Virus record (IMG/VR): IMGVR_UViG_3300010392_000733
Span: 1-20,241 of that record
Direction: 5' to 3' (one strand)
DNA from: a virus
DNA length: 20,241 nucleotides
The notes beneath the pieces were generated by a model. It was not told the DNA's origin. It did not search any database and saw only the letters and a program-made list of their open reading frames with translations. Shown here in pieces: positions 6,541 through 14,177 of this stretch. Made by a program: the position numbers and the translations under genes. Position 1 is the stretch's first letter. Each line of letters begins with the position of its first letter.

Positions 6541-7089
6541 TTAATGCGTAACATCGCCGTCCTCAATATCTGAAACGGCTATATTATTGACCGGGTTTGG
6601 GCCTTGGCTTGTGGTTGGAGAAATAACACCAGGCGCCGGGGACGGACCGATTGTGGCCGTTGTTTGGTGCGTGTGTGAATTATACGAGGAAATTAAACTA
6701 TTTAAAGCGTTTTCAACATCGTTAATTTTTGAGACCAGGTCGTTTATATTAATAAGGCCGCCATTATCGCCGCCGTTGAATATTGTTTCAGGCGTGTCAA
6801 TTAGAACCTTTTCAACTTCAGTACAAACCGAAACAAACCCCGTGTTTTTATTCAAAAAGGTAACTATTACAATCGAATCGGTTTTAGGAATACAGACGAA
6901 ACCTTCAGCCGAATCCAAGGAGGCTTGGAGCCGAACGCCTAAAACTTCGGCGTTTTCCGTTACCGGGGTAACATCACAAGTCCGTTCGTCTTCGTTTATA
7001 TTGGACGCGGTGCCAACAATGGCGTAAATTTCCTCATTGTTTTCGAGGATTTGTTTTATGTATTTCCGTATTTCGGCTGATGCGCTCAT
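6541..7089 (-). CDS. Baseplate assembly protein gpV / spike-like (182 aa)
   Basis: After a helical N-terminus (SASAEIRKYIKQILENNEEI) comes an OB-fold-like stretch, IVGTASNINEDERTCDVTPV and then VLGVRLQAS, GFVCIPKTDSIVIVTFLN, the pattern of gpV/gp45-type spike proteins. The C-terminal half has a helix (INDVENALNSLISSYNSHTH) and a Pro/Gly/Asn-rich tail around GPSPAPGVISPTTSQGPNPV, with SHTHQT where several family members have metal-binding His pairs. The protein would form the trimeric spike under the hub encoded just upstream. Its ATG overlaps the stop of the gpD-like gene. Confidence 0.75.
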   Translation of the reverse strand: MSASAEIRKYIKQILENNEEIYAIVGTASNINEDERTCDVTPVTENAEVLGVRLQASLDSAEGFVCIPKTDSIVIVTFLNKNTGFVSVCTEVEKVLIDTPETIFNGGDNGGLININDLVSKINDVENALNSLISSYNSHTHQTTATIGPSPAPGVISPTTSQGPNPVNNIAVSDIEDGDVTH

Positions 7090-8057
7090 TAGTTTACAGG
7101 CCCTAATTTTACAGTTTGGCGAAAACCGCCCATACCAAACGACTTTGAAACCGCGTCCACTAAATAACGGCCTTCGCGTTCCGGGAATTTTTCATCGCTC
7201 AAATTTACCAAATCGCCTTGAGCGATTGAAGGTTGGCCGAAAGTTTCGAAGTCGCCCCGGTACCCGTCAAAACTTAATTTACTTAATTCGTTGTCGGCAA
7301 AGGTTTGTAAATCCGTTTGGCTGGTTATGTTGTAAGCAAAAAACGTCCGCGTTGAACCGCCATCATCGCCGGCCTCGGCTTCAAGTTTGCTATTATCCGG
7401 CAAAATTGAAATTGCCTTTACTTTTATTTTGACGTCGTCCCGGTTTACATACTCTAAATTACTAGATATTACGTTTCTTTGAAATTTTATTTCGTGTTCG
7501 GTTGCCTCTTCAGGATAATAAGCCAACCCGGACCGCAAAACGCCCGCGCGCATAAAAGAGACTAAACCGTAAGTTTTTTTCAATTCCTCAAGCACTTGAA
7601 CCGCGTTAACCCTGGTTAAACGAAACGCGCCGACGTTGGCCTCAACCGCGTTAACTTGGACCGCACCCTCAACAACATCGGTTAATAAATTCGAAAGGGT
7701 TGTTTCCTTGAAGGCCTTTGTTAACGTTTTTTGTTTCAGTAACCAGGACGCATCTTGGCACTCTATAACCAAAGGCGAATCGGGTAAAACGTTTGAAATA
7801 TACCCCTCAAATTCAGTTATTAAATTAGGAGCATAACCAAGTTCAATTTTAACTTTATCACCTCTTTTAAAAACCGCGTTGGTGCCCGAACCGACCGTAA
7901 TATTTTGGCCGTCTTTCTTGAGTTTGTAAGGTAGGGTAATTATTGCCGTGTCTGTGAAGGTTTTCCAACTTGTTTCAACCTCAACATTATTAACAAACTC
8001 AATAGGTTCTAAATCGGCCCCGTCGTTAAAAGTTATTTTGGATTTTAAAACAAACAT
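7089..8057 (-). CDS. Baseplate hub protein, gpD / T4 gp27-like (322 aa)
   Basis: The product is of the size of P2 gpD/Mu gp44-type hub proteins. Landmarks are VETSWKTFTDTAIITLPYKL (about residue 27-46), FKRGDKVKIELGYAPNLITE followed by FEGYISNVLPDSPLVIECQD (about 63-103), the helix AVQVLEELKKTYGLVSFMRA, and near the C-terminus DFETFGQPSIAQGDLVNLSD followed by GRYLVDAVSKSFG. The 'G-D-x-V-x-i-x-l-G-Y ... F-x-G-Y-I' pattern is diagnostic for the hub fold. It forms the ring joining tube and spike. Start and stop overlap the neighbouring genes by TAATG, which places it in one unit with the small gene upstream and the spike downstream. Confidence 0.82.
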   Translation of the reverse strand: MFVLKSKITFNDGADLEPIEFVNNVEVETSWKTFTDTAIITLPYKLKKDGQNITVGSGTNAVFKRGDKVKIELGYAPNLITEFEGYISNVLPDSPLVIECQDASWLLKQKTLTKAFKETTLSNLLTDVVEGAVQVNAVEANVGAFRLTRVNAVQVLEELKKTYGLVSFMRAGVLRSGLAYYPEEATEHEIKFQRNVISSNLEYVNRDDVKIKVKAISILPDNSKLEAEAGDDGGSTRTFFAYNITSQTDLQTFADNELSKLSFDGYRGDFETFGQPSIAQGDLVNLSDEKFPEREGRYLVDAVSKSFGMGGFRQTVKLGPVN

Positions 8058-8320
8058 TAGGGCGCAAAAATTTTAGCCTCAAGCCTTGAATATAAATCAT
8101 CTTGGTCGGTTGGTGCGGTGCCGTCAAGTTCGTCTATACTATTATAATCCAAGTAATATATTTCGTTGCTCGAGAACACCAATTCAACGCATTTTTCATC
8201 TTTGTCGGCCACTAGAGAACGAATATCACTGTATTTAATACGCGCCTTTTTTCGGTCGTTCGAAACTCCATTCAAATCAATAGAAAAAGAGTCCGCGTGT
8301 GTTGTTATAATTACTCCCAT
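8057..8320 (-). CDS. Small protein upstream of the hub gene (87 aa), unknown
   Basis: The product begins MGVIITTHADSFSIDLNGVS and is an alternation of short strands and a final helix (DDLYSRLEAKIFAP). It is acidic and soluble. The strand pattern around KKARIKYSDIRSLVADKDEK and CVELVFSSNEIYYLDYNSID suggests a small PH-like or beta-sandwich fold, but this is a reading of secondary structure only. The gene starts directly after the -1 frame extension of the preceding protein (stop at 8322) and overlaps the hub gene. A baseplate accessory role is inferred. Confidence 0.65.
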   Translation of the reverse strand: MGVIITTHADSFSIDLNGVSNDRKKARIKYSDIRSLVADKDEKCVELVFSSNEIYYLDYNSIDELDGTAPTDQDDLYSRLEAKIFAP

Positions 8321-8321
8321 T

Positions 8322-8642
8322 TTATTCGTAACTTACATTGGCCGTATTGGTTCCCGACCCGGTTATTACTCCATAAAGACCAGTATAAAAAGACCCACTA
8401 ATTGGCACTGGTTTAATATCATCACCCCCAACATCAACGCGGGCAATTAGGCGGCCGGTTGCATCCAAGCCGTCGTATAATTCCAAAGAACCCGAACCGC
8501 CCGAGGACCCGGTCCTAGAGAGCGACGCGGCGGTAATATAACCGGCGCCGCCTTTTATTAACGCACTTCCTGTAAACGTGACCGGCGTTGTTTCGCCGCG
8601 CTCTTCTCCTAGCCTATAAATGCCCCCCGCGCGCGTGTCGAA
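8322..8642 (-). CDS. -1 frame extension (about 105 codons) of the 8609-9601 protein, beta domain
   Basis: From 8642 the -1 frame relative to the preceding gene is open to a TAA at 8324-8322, next to the ATG of the gene at 8320. No ATG, GTG or TTG occurs until the middle of the frame, so it is unlikely to be an independent gene. It reads GGIYRLGEERGETTPVTFTG, then SALIKGGAGYITAASLSRTG, SLELYDGLDATGRLIARV and ends NTANVSYE. The IYRLG segment is the expected close of the upstream jelly-roll-like fold, and the rest has the 'l-x-l-Y-D-x-x-x-A-T-G' signature of a small beta-sandwich domain recurrent on phage structural proteins. It is expressed by frameshifting at the G6 run, or the frame is broken by an indel. 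Confidence 0.65.
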   Translation of the reverse strand, partial: FDTRAGGIYRLGEERGETTPVTFTGSALIKGGAGYITAASLSRTGSSGGSGSLELYDGLDATGRLIARVDVGGDDIKPVPISGSFYTGLYGVITGSGTNTANVSYE

Positions 8643-9601
8643 TTATGGTCGGTCGTGTTTCCGTTTATATTTAACACCTCAAAACCAACCGGGAAATCAT
8701 ACGTCGCCGCGTATGTTTCGGAGGTTGAAACACGGTGAATAAAATTAGGCCCTTGAAAATAAAACAGTGTACCCGCGTTGTATTGCATTTCGTAAACTGA
8801 AAGGTCCGGCGCGGGGTTGAACGCCCCAACGCTAACGCCATTCCAATCGGCGGCCTCTTCGCGGTGTGTTTCAACGCCGTTTTTTATTGCCACAATATAC
8901 CAAGTTAAATTGGAGTATTCCATAAAAGAACCGTTACGGCTTGCGTTTGCGCCACTTCCTGAAGGGTCAATCGGGTCGAAAACTCCAAACCTTATAACAG
9001 TATTTGGGTCCGCTAAAATTGCCGGATTAAATTGGTTTCCAAAATGCGCGATATTAAACTGGGAAATCATGAAACGCGCCGGCCGGACCGATTGTAGCCT
9101 AATTTCTGAATTTGCCGTCGTTCCAGTACTTAAACGCTGGCTCCCTGGAATACCTGAAACCGCGCCCGTACCTACTCCGTCGGTCAACCATTGCCCGGGG
9201 TTTAACGTGGCTCCCGTAAATTTGTCCCCGGTTAATATAATAGCTTCACCAGTTTTCAAGGCCCCGTTTAGGTCCACAATGGCCCGCGATGCGGTTTGGG
9301 TGTCATGTATTCCAACCGCAAACGGGTCAAAACGCGTAGCATTTTGGCCGTCAAAATAATCGGTGCAAAGTTGAGTAATTAAATCCTCTTTATCAGTGTA
9401 AGCGGGTGTCGTTACTTCAGAAAATTTGAATTTAAATTCGGCCGCTTCATCGTATGGATTTGGCGTTGCTGATAAAATTAAAACCTCGGGTTTTTGCGGG
9501 TCGCATAAAACGTTTAATGTAGGTTGCAAGCACTTTACAATTTCGGCGCCTTCAAAAACAATTATATTACCGTTGTTTTGCTTTGTAAATGTTAAAGCCA
9601 T
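8609..9601 (-). CDS. Putative baseplate/tail structural protein with jelly-roll-like domain (330 aa in frame 0)
   Basis: The first 95 residues (MALTFTKQNNGNIIVFEGAE onwards) resemble a small beta domain. From about 108 a second domain has LNGALKTGEAIILTGDKFTG, SEIRLQSVRPARFMISQFNI, VIRFGVFDP, EYSNLTWYIVAIKNGVETHR, YEMQYNAGTLFYFQGPNFIH and FPVGFEVLNINGNTTDHNST. This is the layout of a concanavalin/jelly-roll module often followed by an '...IxRLG' strand. Here the frame-0 protein ends prematurely at RARGAFIG while the -1 frame continues with IYRLG. It sits between a baseplate-associated gene and the hub operon, and its start overlaps the upstream stop. I propose a baseplate or tail-tip role, without a recognised family. 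Confidence 0.6.
   Translation of the reverse strand: MALTFTKQNNGNIIVFEGAEIVKCLQPTLNVLCDPQKPEVLILSATPNPYDEAAEFKFKFSEVTTPAYTDKEDLITQLCTDYFDGQNATRFDPFAVGIHDTQTASRAIVDLNGALKTGEAIILTGDKFTGATLNPGQWLTDGVGTGAVSGIPGSQRLSTGTTANSEIRLQSVRPARFMISQFNIAHFGNQFNPAILADPNTVIRFGVFDPIDPSGSGANASRNGSFMEYSNLTWYIVAIKNGVETHREEAADWNGVSVGAFNPAPDLSVYEMQYNAGTLFYFQGPNFIHRVSTSETYAATYDFPVGFEVLNINGNTTDHNSTRARGAFIG
8623..8628 (-). other. G6 run: candidate -1 frameshift site or indel site
   Basis: On the minus strand the frame-0 codons are CGC GCG CGG GGG GCA TTT. A one-base backward slip in the run leaves GGG paired with GGG in the P site, then gives GGC ATT TAT AGG, which opens the long -1 frame. The run is also a classical place for a missing base: seven instead of six G would restore one continuous ORF of about 435 codons. 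Confidence 0.55.
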
Positions 9602-10263
9602 TATCTAGATGTTAAATCGCCGGCCGGTTGAAGTTCAAGCGGTTCGTCTGATAAAAGTTGCATTGTAAAAAGTTGGTTGTCGCGCGTGCCCCTGGTTTGT
9701 GGAAAATCGTAATCGGTGACCACAACTTCGGAAATACCAAACAAATCCAGGAACTCCGAAACCACTTTTAAACGCGCGGGCGCGCGTACAATTTGAATCA
9801 TTTCGTTTACGGACGCCTCGGGATAAACATTGCCGTCGCTAACTTTAAAACCGAGAAAATCAGATCCGGCAATTACCCCATTTATTGAGATTGAAAAGTC
9901 GCCCTCTGAAATATATTCTTTTACGGTTCCGTTGCGGCCTTGGGTTGGCGTTGTTACGATGTTTTTTGTTTGCGTTACGGTCATTAAAACCCCGTCCAAC
10001 CGCGCCCGGGGTAAACTAATTGTATTACCTTCAAGGTCGGTCACGTTTTGCGCTGGAAATACCAAATTTGCAAACACCAGCGACCCGAATAACGAAAACC
10101 CCGAATTATTAAATAAAGCGTCTTGGGTTTCGTTGGCAATTTTACGGCCGTCCAATATGGGCACCCCCGTAAATTGTTTGAGCGTGGCCAAGTTTCCAAC
10201 CTTTAAAGGTTGCAACGGCTTTTCAACGTTTATTTGTTTCGTTTCAAGTGGTTTTTCAGCCAT
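9601..10263 (-). CDS. Baseplate-associated protein following the tape measure, probably DUF6046-like (220 aa)
   Basis: The product begins MAEKPLETKQINVEKPLQPL and then has beta-rich sequence with LFGSLVFANLVFPAQNVTDL, LDGVLMTVTQTKNIVTTPTQ, GRNGTVKEYISEGDFSISIN and NEMIQIVRAPARLKVVSEFL. The 'K-x-I-V-x-T...N-G-T-V-K-E-x-I-s-x-x-D-x-x-I-x-I-x-G' signature recalls a Bacteroidota phage family I remember as DUF6046, found between tape measure and hub genes. By position it corresponds to the P2 gpU-/LysM-type adaptor that joins tube end and baseplate hub. The family name is from memory and the function is inferred. Confidence 0.6.
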   Translation of the reverse strand: MAEKPLETKQINVEKPLQPLKVGNLATLKQFTGVPILDGRKIANETQDALFNNSGFSLFGSLVFANLVFPAQNVTDLEGNTISLPRARLDGVLMTVTQTKNIVTTPTQGRNGTVKEYISEGDFSISINGVIAGSDFLGFKVSDGNVYPEASVNEMIQIVRAPARLKVVSEFLDLFGISEVVVTDYDFPQTRGTRDNQLFTMQLLSDEPLELQPAGDLTSR

Positions 10264-10264
10264 T

Positions 10265-11917
10265 TTAACCCTGTATTACATTAACATCGTTTACGGCGGC
10301 CAATAGTGCCCGGGCGACCTCTTCTTTAATTCGGGCCGCGCTTTGTGGTAACGTTTGCGATTGCACGTTCAATTCCTCAACCAGTTTTTCAATAGTTATA
10401 TTGATTTGTTTAGGTGCGGCCGACCGTATTTCGGAAATACCCGCCTTTACATTGCTTTTATCGGTTGTGCCGGTGCCCGCCGCCTTGGTCCGGGTTGCCG
10501 CCTTGGTTAACCCGTCCAAAGCACTTTCTTTTTCAGGTTGGCCCGCGCTTTTAGCTATTTCTTTTGAAAAGCCTTTACCAAACGCCGCGCCGGCCCCGGC
10601 GGTAATATCACCAATCCCGGTCGCCTCTTTTAGTTGGCCCGCCAAGTTGGTCCCGGCCATTTTGTCAATGAGTTTTGCGGTTTGTAAGAGTGGCTGAATT
10701 AAGAAAGTTAAAATCGCTTTACCCCAACGCCTGAAGCCATCAAACAACCGGTCCGAACCTTTACCGGAAAACAGGTCAATTAAGCCGTTGAAAATGTCCT
10801 TGATTGCCATTAGCGGTTCTATTAATATTTTGCCAATATTATCGCCCATAACTTTCATCACCTCCCATAACCCCAACATCGTGGCCCGGAATGTTTCGGA
10901 GTGGCGCCAAAGAACTATAATGCCAATCGTAAGGGCCGCAATTGCCGCAATTACTAACCCGATAGGGTTGGCGGTCATTGCCGCGTTCCAAAGCCATTGA
11001 GCCGCCGTAATTGCTTTTATTTGAATAATGGAAATCGCGACCGGAATATTGAACGCCGCCCAAGCCGCCGCCGCGACGCCGATTGCCATTCCTACGGTTT
11101 GCAAAACTTCAATATTTTCAACAATGGCCAACCCAAAATCAACCATTGCGCCCATTGCTGGGAGTAACGCTTCACCAACCGCAATACCTATTAATTGAAG
11201 TTTACCCAATAACGTGGAAAATTTACCGCCAACGGTTGCGGATTGTTTTTCCATCATATTATTGAAAAGGCCCCCGGCGCTGGTTGCGGATTTAAAAGCG
11301 TCCTCAACCATTTCAAAGGAAATCGCGCCTTTGCTCATTTTTTCTTTTAAACTCCCAACCGATTCGCCTGTTTTACGGCTTATTTCCTGGAGGGGGTTAA
11401 AACCGGCGTTTATTAACTGTAATAGGTCTTGGCCCATTAGTTTGCCGGTTGAGCGAATTTGGCCGAATATTACCCCCATTTCAGACAAGTCTTTGCCGGT
11501 TCCAGCCGAAACATCACCAAGAAATTTCAAGGTGCTTGTTAAATCCTCGGCGGGTATTCCAAAAGCTAAAAGGGTTTTTGAGGCTTTTATTACTTGTTTA
11601 TTATCAAACGGGGTAACGTTGGCAAACTGGTTTAATTTTTCGAGGACCGCGTTTCCCTTTTCAGCCGAACCGGTGAAGGTTGCAAACGCGACCCGGGTTT
11701 GCTCCATTTCAATCCCTAAATTAGCGATTGTTTTAACCGCTTGAACGGCTTGAAAACCAGCAAAGGCCCCGGCGGCCAATTTGCCAAGCCTGGAAAATGT
11801 GCTTTGAGATTTTTTGGCTTTATTATCAACGCCGTCCAAAGCCGCCCCAACCTTTTTGAGTTTGGATGTGACTTTGTCGTTTAATAATATTACAAATTCC
11901 TCAATATTTCTAGCCAT
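10265..11917 (-). CDS. Tail tape measure protein (550 aa)
   Basis: The N-terminus (MARNIEEFVILLNDKVTSKL) leads into the classic tape-measure region: EQTRVAFATFTGSAEKGNAV (about residue 70-90), TPFDNKQVIKASKTLLAFGI, KDLSEMGVIFGQIRSTGKLM and GQDLLQLINAGFNPLQEISR. Hydrophobic segments at roughly 240-345 (AIGVAAAAWAAFNIPVAISI, IGLVIAAIAALTIGIIVLWR) fit membrane-inserting helices of such proteins. The end is Ala/Lys-rich and charged. Length sets tail length: at about 1.5 angstrom per residue, 550 residues imply a short tail of roughly 80 nm. The start overlaps the stop of the chaperone -1 frame extension. Confidence 0.9.
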   Translation of the reverse strand: MARNIEEFVILLNDKVTSKLKKVGAALDGVDNKAKKSQSTFSRLGKLAAGAFAGFQAVQAVKTIANLGIEMEQTRVAFATFTGSAEKGNAVLEKLNQFANVTPFDNKQVIKASKTLLAFGIPAEDLTSTLKFLGDVSAGTGKDLSEMGVIFGQIRSTGKLMGQDLLQLINAGFNPLQEISRKTGESVGSLKEKMSKGAISFEMVEDAFKSATSAGGLFNNMMEKQSATVGGKFSTLLGKLQLIGIAVGEALLPAMGAMVDFGLAIVENIEVLQTVGMAIGVAAAAWAAFNIPVAISIIQIKAITAAQWLWNAAMTANPIGLVIAAIAALTIGIIVLWRHSETFRATMLGLWEVMKVMGDNIGKILIEPLMAIKDIFNGLIDLFSGKGSDRLFDGFRRWGKAILTFLIQPLLQTAKLIDKMAGTNLAGQLKEATGIGDITAGAGAAFGKGFSKEIAKSAGQPEKESALDGLTKAATRTKAAGTGTTDKSNVKAGISEIRSAAPKQINITIEKLVEELNVQSQTLPQSAARIKEEVARALLAAVNDVNVIQG

Positions 11918-12137
11918 TGCCGAACAAGTTATTTAACGAATCATTATCAGCCTTTAAAGTTAGGCAAAATTTTAAATCGTTCCATTCTTTCGCGTATTCA
12001 ATATCCGTCAATAAAGCCAACGTTTCTCGAGTGTACCCAAAATGAAACCGCAAAAGGGCGTCCATTTTTCGGTATTGGTTGGTCGAATCGTTGTTCTCGA
12101 GGCCGTACCGACTTAAAGCTTTGTTATATTGGTTCGC
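11910..12137 (-). CDS. -1 frame extension of the tail assembly chaperone (gpT-like)
   Basis: The -1 frame relative to the gene at 12113-12445 is open from 12137 to a TAG at 11912-11910, which overlaps the tape measure ATG. The encoded sequence is protein-like: YGLENNDSTNQYRKMDALLR followed by HFGYTRETLALLTDIEYAKE and WNDLKFCLTLK. Phage tail chaperones normally come as a short form and a -1 frameshifted long form just upstream of the tape measure gene, as in lambda G/GT, so this is the expected T part. Between the frame's previous stop and the frame-0 stop only 25 bases overlap; the best slip is AAAG at the Lys codon, which is not a strong heptamer. An independent ATG start at 12065 (51 aa) is the alternative. 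Confidence 0.6.
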   Translation of the reverse strand, partial: ANQYNKALSRYGLENNDSTNQYRKMDALLRFHFGYTRETLALLTDIEYAKEWNDLKFCLTLKADNDSLNNLFGNG

Positions 12138-12445
12138 TTAATATCGACCAGTTCGTAGGCTTGCATTGAAGCCGCAACCAATAACGAATCTTTTGTTAAA
12201 ATTTCATCATCACTTTCAACCTCTTCACCGTTTGCAAGTTTGGTTTTTTTAATCCAACAAGAATTTAAAATCTTTTCTCCAGCTTGTAAGTATTTCGGCT
12301 TTTCGTTGCCTTTCGGTTGAATCATTGACAAAACCGCCTCCAGTACGTCCCGGTTCATTTCCTCCAGGTAACACGCGGCAAAAATAGTATTTCCTTTTTC
12401 GTCTTCGCCGTTTTCAACTTCGATTTTATACGCTGCTTTACTCAT
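12113..12445 (-). CDS. Tail assembly chaperone, short form (110 aa)
   Basis: A 110-residue protein (MSKAAYKIEVENGEDEKGNT start) lying between tail tube and tape measure, the conserved place for lambda gpG-type chaperones that coat the tape measure before tube polymerisation. It contains CYLEEMNRDVLEAVLSMIQP and ILNSCWIKKTKLANGEEVES, mixed beta then helix, and ends SMQAYELVDIKRTNITKL. No catalytic motif is seen. It starts downstream of a strong terminator hairpin, so it must be transcribed by read-through or by its own promoter; the A/T-rich leader (12446-12484) holds no clean promoter match. The function follows from order and from the -1 frame extension. Confidence 0.72.
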   Translation of the reverse strand: MSKAAYKIEVENGEDEKGNTIFAACYLEEMNRDVLEAVLSMIQPKGNEKPKYLQAGEKILNSCWIKKTKLANGEEVESDDEILTKDSLLVAASMQAYELVDIKRTNITKL

Positions 12446-12484
12446 AATTTAAAAATTTTTTGGTTTGGTATAGTGCGAAAATAC

Positions 12485-12513
12485 AAAAAACCCCGCACAA
12501 TAAAGCGCGGGGT
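12485..12513 (-). terminator. Rho-independent terminator after the tail tube gene
   Basis: On the minus strand ACCCCGC (12513-12507), a ten-base loop and GCGGGGT (12496-12490) form a perfect seven-base-pair stem followed by a run of T (complement of the A's at 12485-12490). It stands 45 bases after the tube stop in the largest gap of the tail region, and would separate the abundant sheath/tube transcript from the low-copy chaperone and tape measure. Confidence 0.82.
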
Positions 12514-12557
12514 CTTTCGAACTAAAAATCTAAACTAAAACGGTTATGCGTTTTTTG

Positions 12558-12974
12558 TTACCTGTATTTTACTTCACTAGCAACAAAAGCAAACGCCCGC
12601 TCAATGTTGGTTGAACCCTGGTCGGATTCCATTCCATCATCTAAGAACTCAACATCTTTCACGGTGTGCGTTACAACCTTTTGAGGGTTGTCGAACACTA
12701 CAACGATTTGAAACGAGGGCACTTGTAAAAGTGAACCATTAGGCGCGGCGTCTCGAATTGCTTCAACGTCGTTCATTCCTAACGTGATTGAACCTGAAGC
12801 CTCAATCGCCCCGTGGCCTCGAGAGACCGGGCGGTTTCCAACCCCAAAATTATTCGCCTTTTCTTGTTCCTCGGTGTAATTCAACGCCGTTACGCTATGA
12901 ACTTGAACGCCGGCAATATTTACGCGGATTTGTGCGTGGTCATACGCGCGTCCATTTATTAAAGTAGTAGCCAT
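12558..12974 (-). CDS. Tail tube protein (138 aa)
   Basis: The 138-residue product has the size and place of a contractile-tail tube protein, directly after the sheath. It reads MATTLINGRAYDHAQIRVNI, then VHSVTALNYTEEQEKANNFG, RPVSRGHGAIEASGSITLGM, LQVPSFQIVVVFDNPQKVVT and ends AFAFVASEVKYR. The pattern 'v-x-s-x-x-x-x...G-x-g-x-p-x-x-x-x-G...a-s-g-s-i-t-l' is that of tube proteins of the type found with DUF2586 sheaths in Bacteroidota phages. It polymerises into the inner tube. A strong terminator follows. The ATG is 11 bases from the sheath stop. Confidence 0.8.
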   Translation of the reverse strand: MATTLINGRAYDHAQIRVNIAGVQVHSVTALNYTEEQEKANNFGVGNRPVSRGHGAIEASGSITLGMNDVEAIRDAAPNGSLLQVPSFQIVVVFDNPQKVVTHTVKDVEFLDDGMESDQGSTNIERAFAFVASEVKYR

Positions 12975-12985
12975 TTATTCAAGTA

Positions 12986-14164
12986 TTAACTAAGTTTAAC
13001 AACAAACCCGATGTTTACTTCAACCGTTCTCGAAGTTCCAATCGGTACAATTTGCACCGCAACGGAAATTTTAGAAGTAGCCAAAATATCTTGGTCGGGG
13101 TTAATAATTATTCCTTTACCGGAAATTTCACCATCTCGCAACATTTGGTCCAGCGCCGCATCCGCGTCGCTCGAAAATTTCGAAATAGTTTCCTCGGAAA
13201 GTTTACCAGTGTCGGGGTCTACCGAGACCGGGCCGTTCAAGTTTGGTAACATTCCAATTCTTACGTTTCGGATTGCCTTATTCATTGTACGGTTATTTTC
13301 AATATACGCGAAGTCGCCCGAAACTGGAGTCGCGGTCGGCGCATCGTTGAAATACGAACCAGCCAAGCCAATATATTTTCTCAAGAAAATATACCCCCGG
13401 TCATTTAGCGTATCAAGTAACGAGTCACTTAAACTATTCACTAAATCACCGTTCGCCATTGCTGGAACGTCAAACTCGTTACCGGTTGCCGCGTTGAACT
13501 TAGCAACCCACCCGATGTTTTCATGTACTGAAGCCAAAGAAACCGCGCCAAGAATTGCACCAAGCGCCGTTACACTTTCAGTCGTTGAAACAGCCAAAGC
13601 CGCACCAGCGCCCGCGCCGTCTTCACCTAAAGCGACCGAAACATTCGGCGCCGCTAAAAGGCGTAAATCTGCAAGCGTTGACAAATCAGCTACGCCGGTA
13701 AAATCGGCCGCGTAAATAATTTCGGTCGGCTTAAAAGCCGCCGCCATTGCGGTCGCTGAAACCTGGAGCGTTGTAACATCCGCGCCGGCAAAAGCCGCGC
13801 CCGGGTTATGTATTCCAAACTGGCGAATTTTACCGAGTGCGAAAGTTTGCACCAACTCAACCGAGGTCAAATCCGGCGCCGTATCATCGTATAAACCAAC
13901 GTACAAATCGCCGTCCGGCTGAAAAATAAAGTATTCGTTAATGTGGTACCAAAGAACCCCCGTCGTCGCGGACCCCTCGGTTATACCTAAAGCTTCAGCC
14001 TCTTCAATTGAAAAAACCTCTTTGATACGATCCGAAACGGTAAAACCGGCCGGCAAATTCGCATTAGGTATATAAAAAACCAGGCCACTAATATGGTCTT
14101 GTTGCGGTAACGCACGACCCAAGCCGCCTTGGCCTTTGTTTATTATTACTTGTGGTAAAGCCAT
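12986..14164 (-). CDS. Tail sheath protein, DUF2586-like (392 aa)
   Basis: The N-terminus MALPQVIINKGQGGLGRALP followed by QQDHISGLVFYIP is characteristic of DUF2586-type sheath proteins. It continues with FSIEEAEALGITEGSATTGV, LWYHINEYFIFQPDGDLYVG, KIRQFGIHNPGAAFAGADVT, LNDRGYIFLRKYIGLAGSYF, NNRTMNKAIRNVRIGMLPNL and ends TSRTVEVNIGFVVKLS, where a sheath C-terminal strand joins the neighbouring subunit. This is the contractile outer layer of the tail, so the particle is a myovirus type. It is larger only by domains usual in the family, shows no break, and is followed 11 bases later by the tube gene. Confidence 0.85.
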   Translation of the reverse strand: MALPQVIINKGQGGLGRALPQQDHISGLVFYIPNANLPAGFTVSDRIKEVFSIEEAEALGITEGSATTGVLWYHINEYFIFQPDGDLYVGLYDDTAPDLTSVELVQTFALGKIRQFGIHNPGAAFAGADVTTLQVSATAMAAAFKPTEIIYAADFTGVADLSTLADLRLLAAPNVSVALGEDGAGAGAALAVSTTESVTALGAILGAVSLASVHENIGWVAKFNAATGNEFDVPAMANGDLVNSLSDSLLDTLNDRGYIFLRKYIGLAGSYFNDAPTATPVSGDFAYIENNRTMNKAIRNVRIGMLPNLNGPVSVDPDTGKLSEETISKFSSDADAALDQMLRDGEISGKGIIINPDQDILATSKISVAVQIVPIGTSRTVEVNIGFVVKLS

Positions 14165-14177
14165 TTTTTAAAAGTAT

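Noticed and set aside
13011-13715. Long plus-strand ORF (234 aa) opposite the tail sheath gene
   Set aside because: It is a frame opposite a strongly supported sheath gene, has low-complexity Ser/Ala/Pro-rich sequence without recognisable domains, and no promoter-like sequence. The other long plus-strand frames (for example opposite capsid, tape measure and hub genes) are rejected for the same reason.
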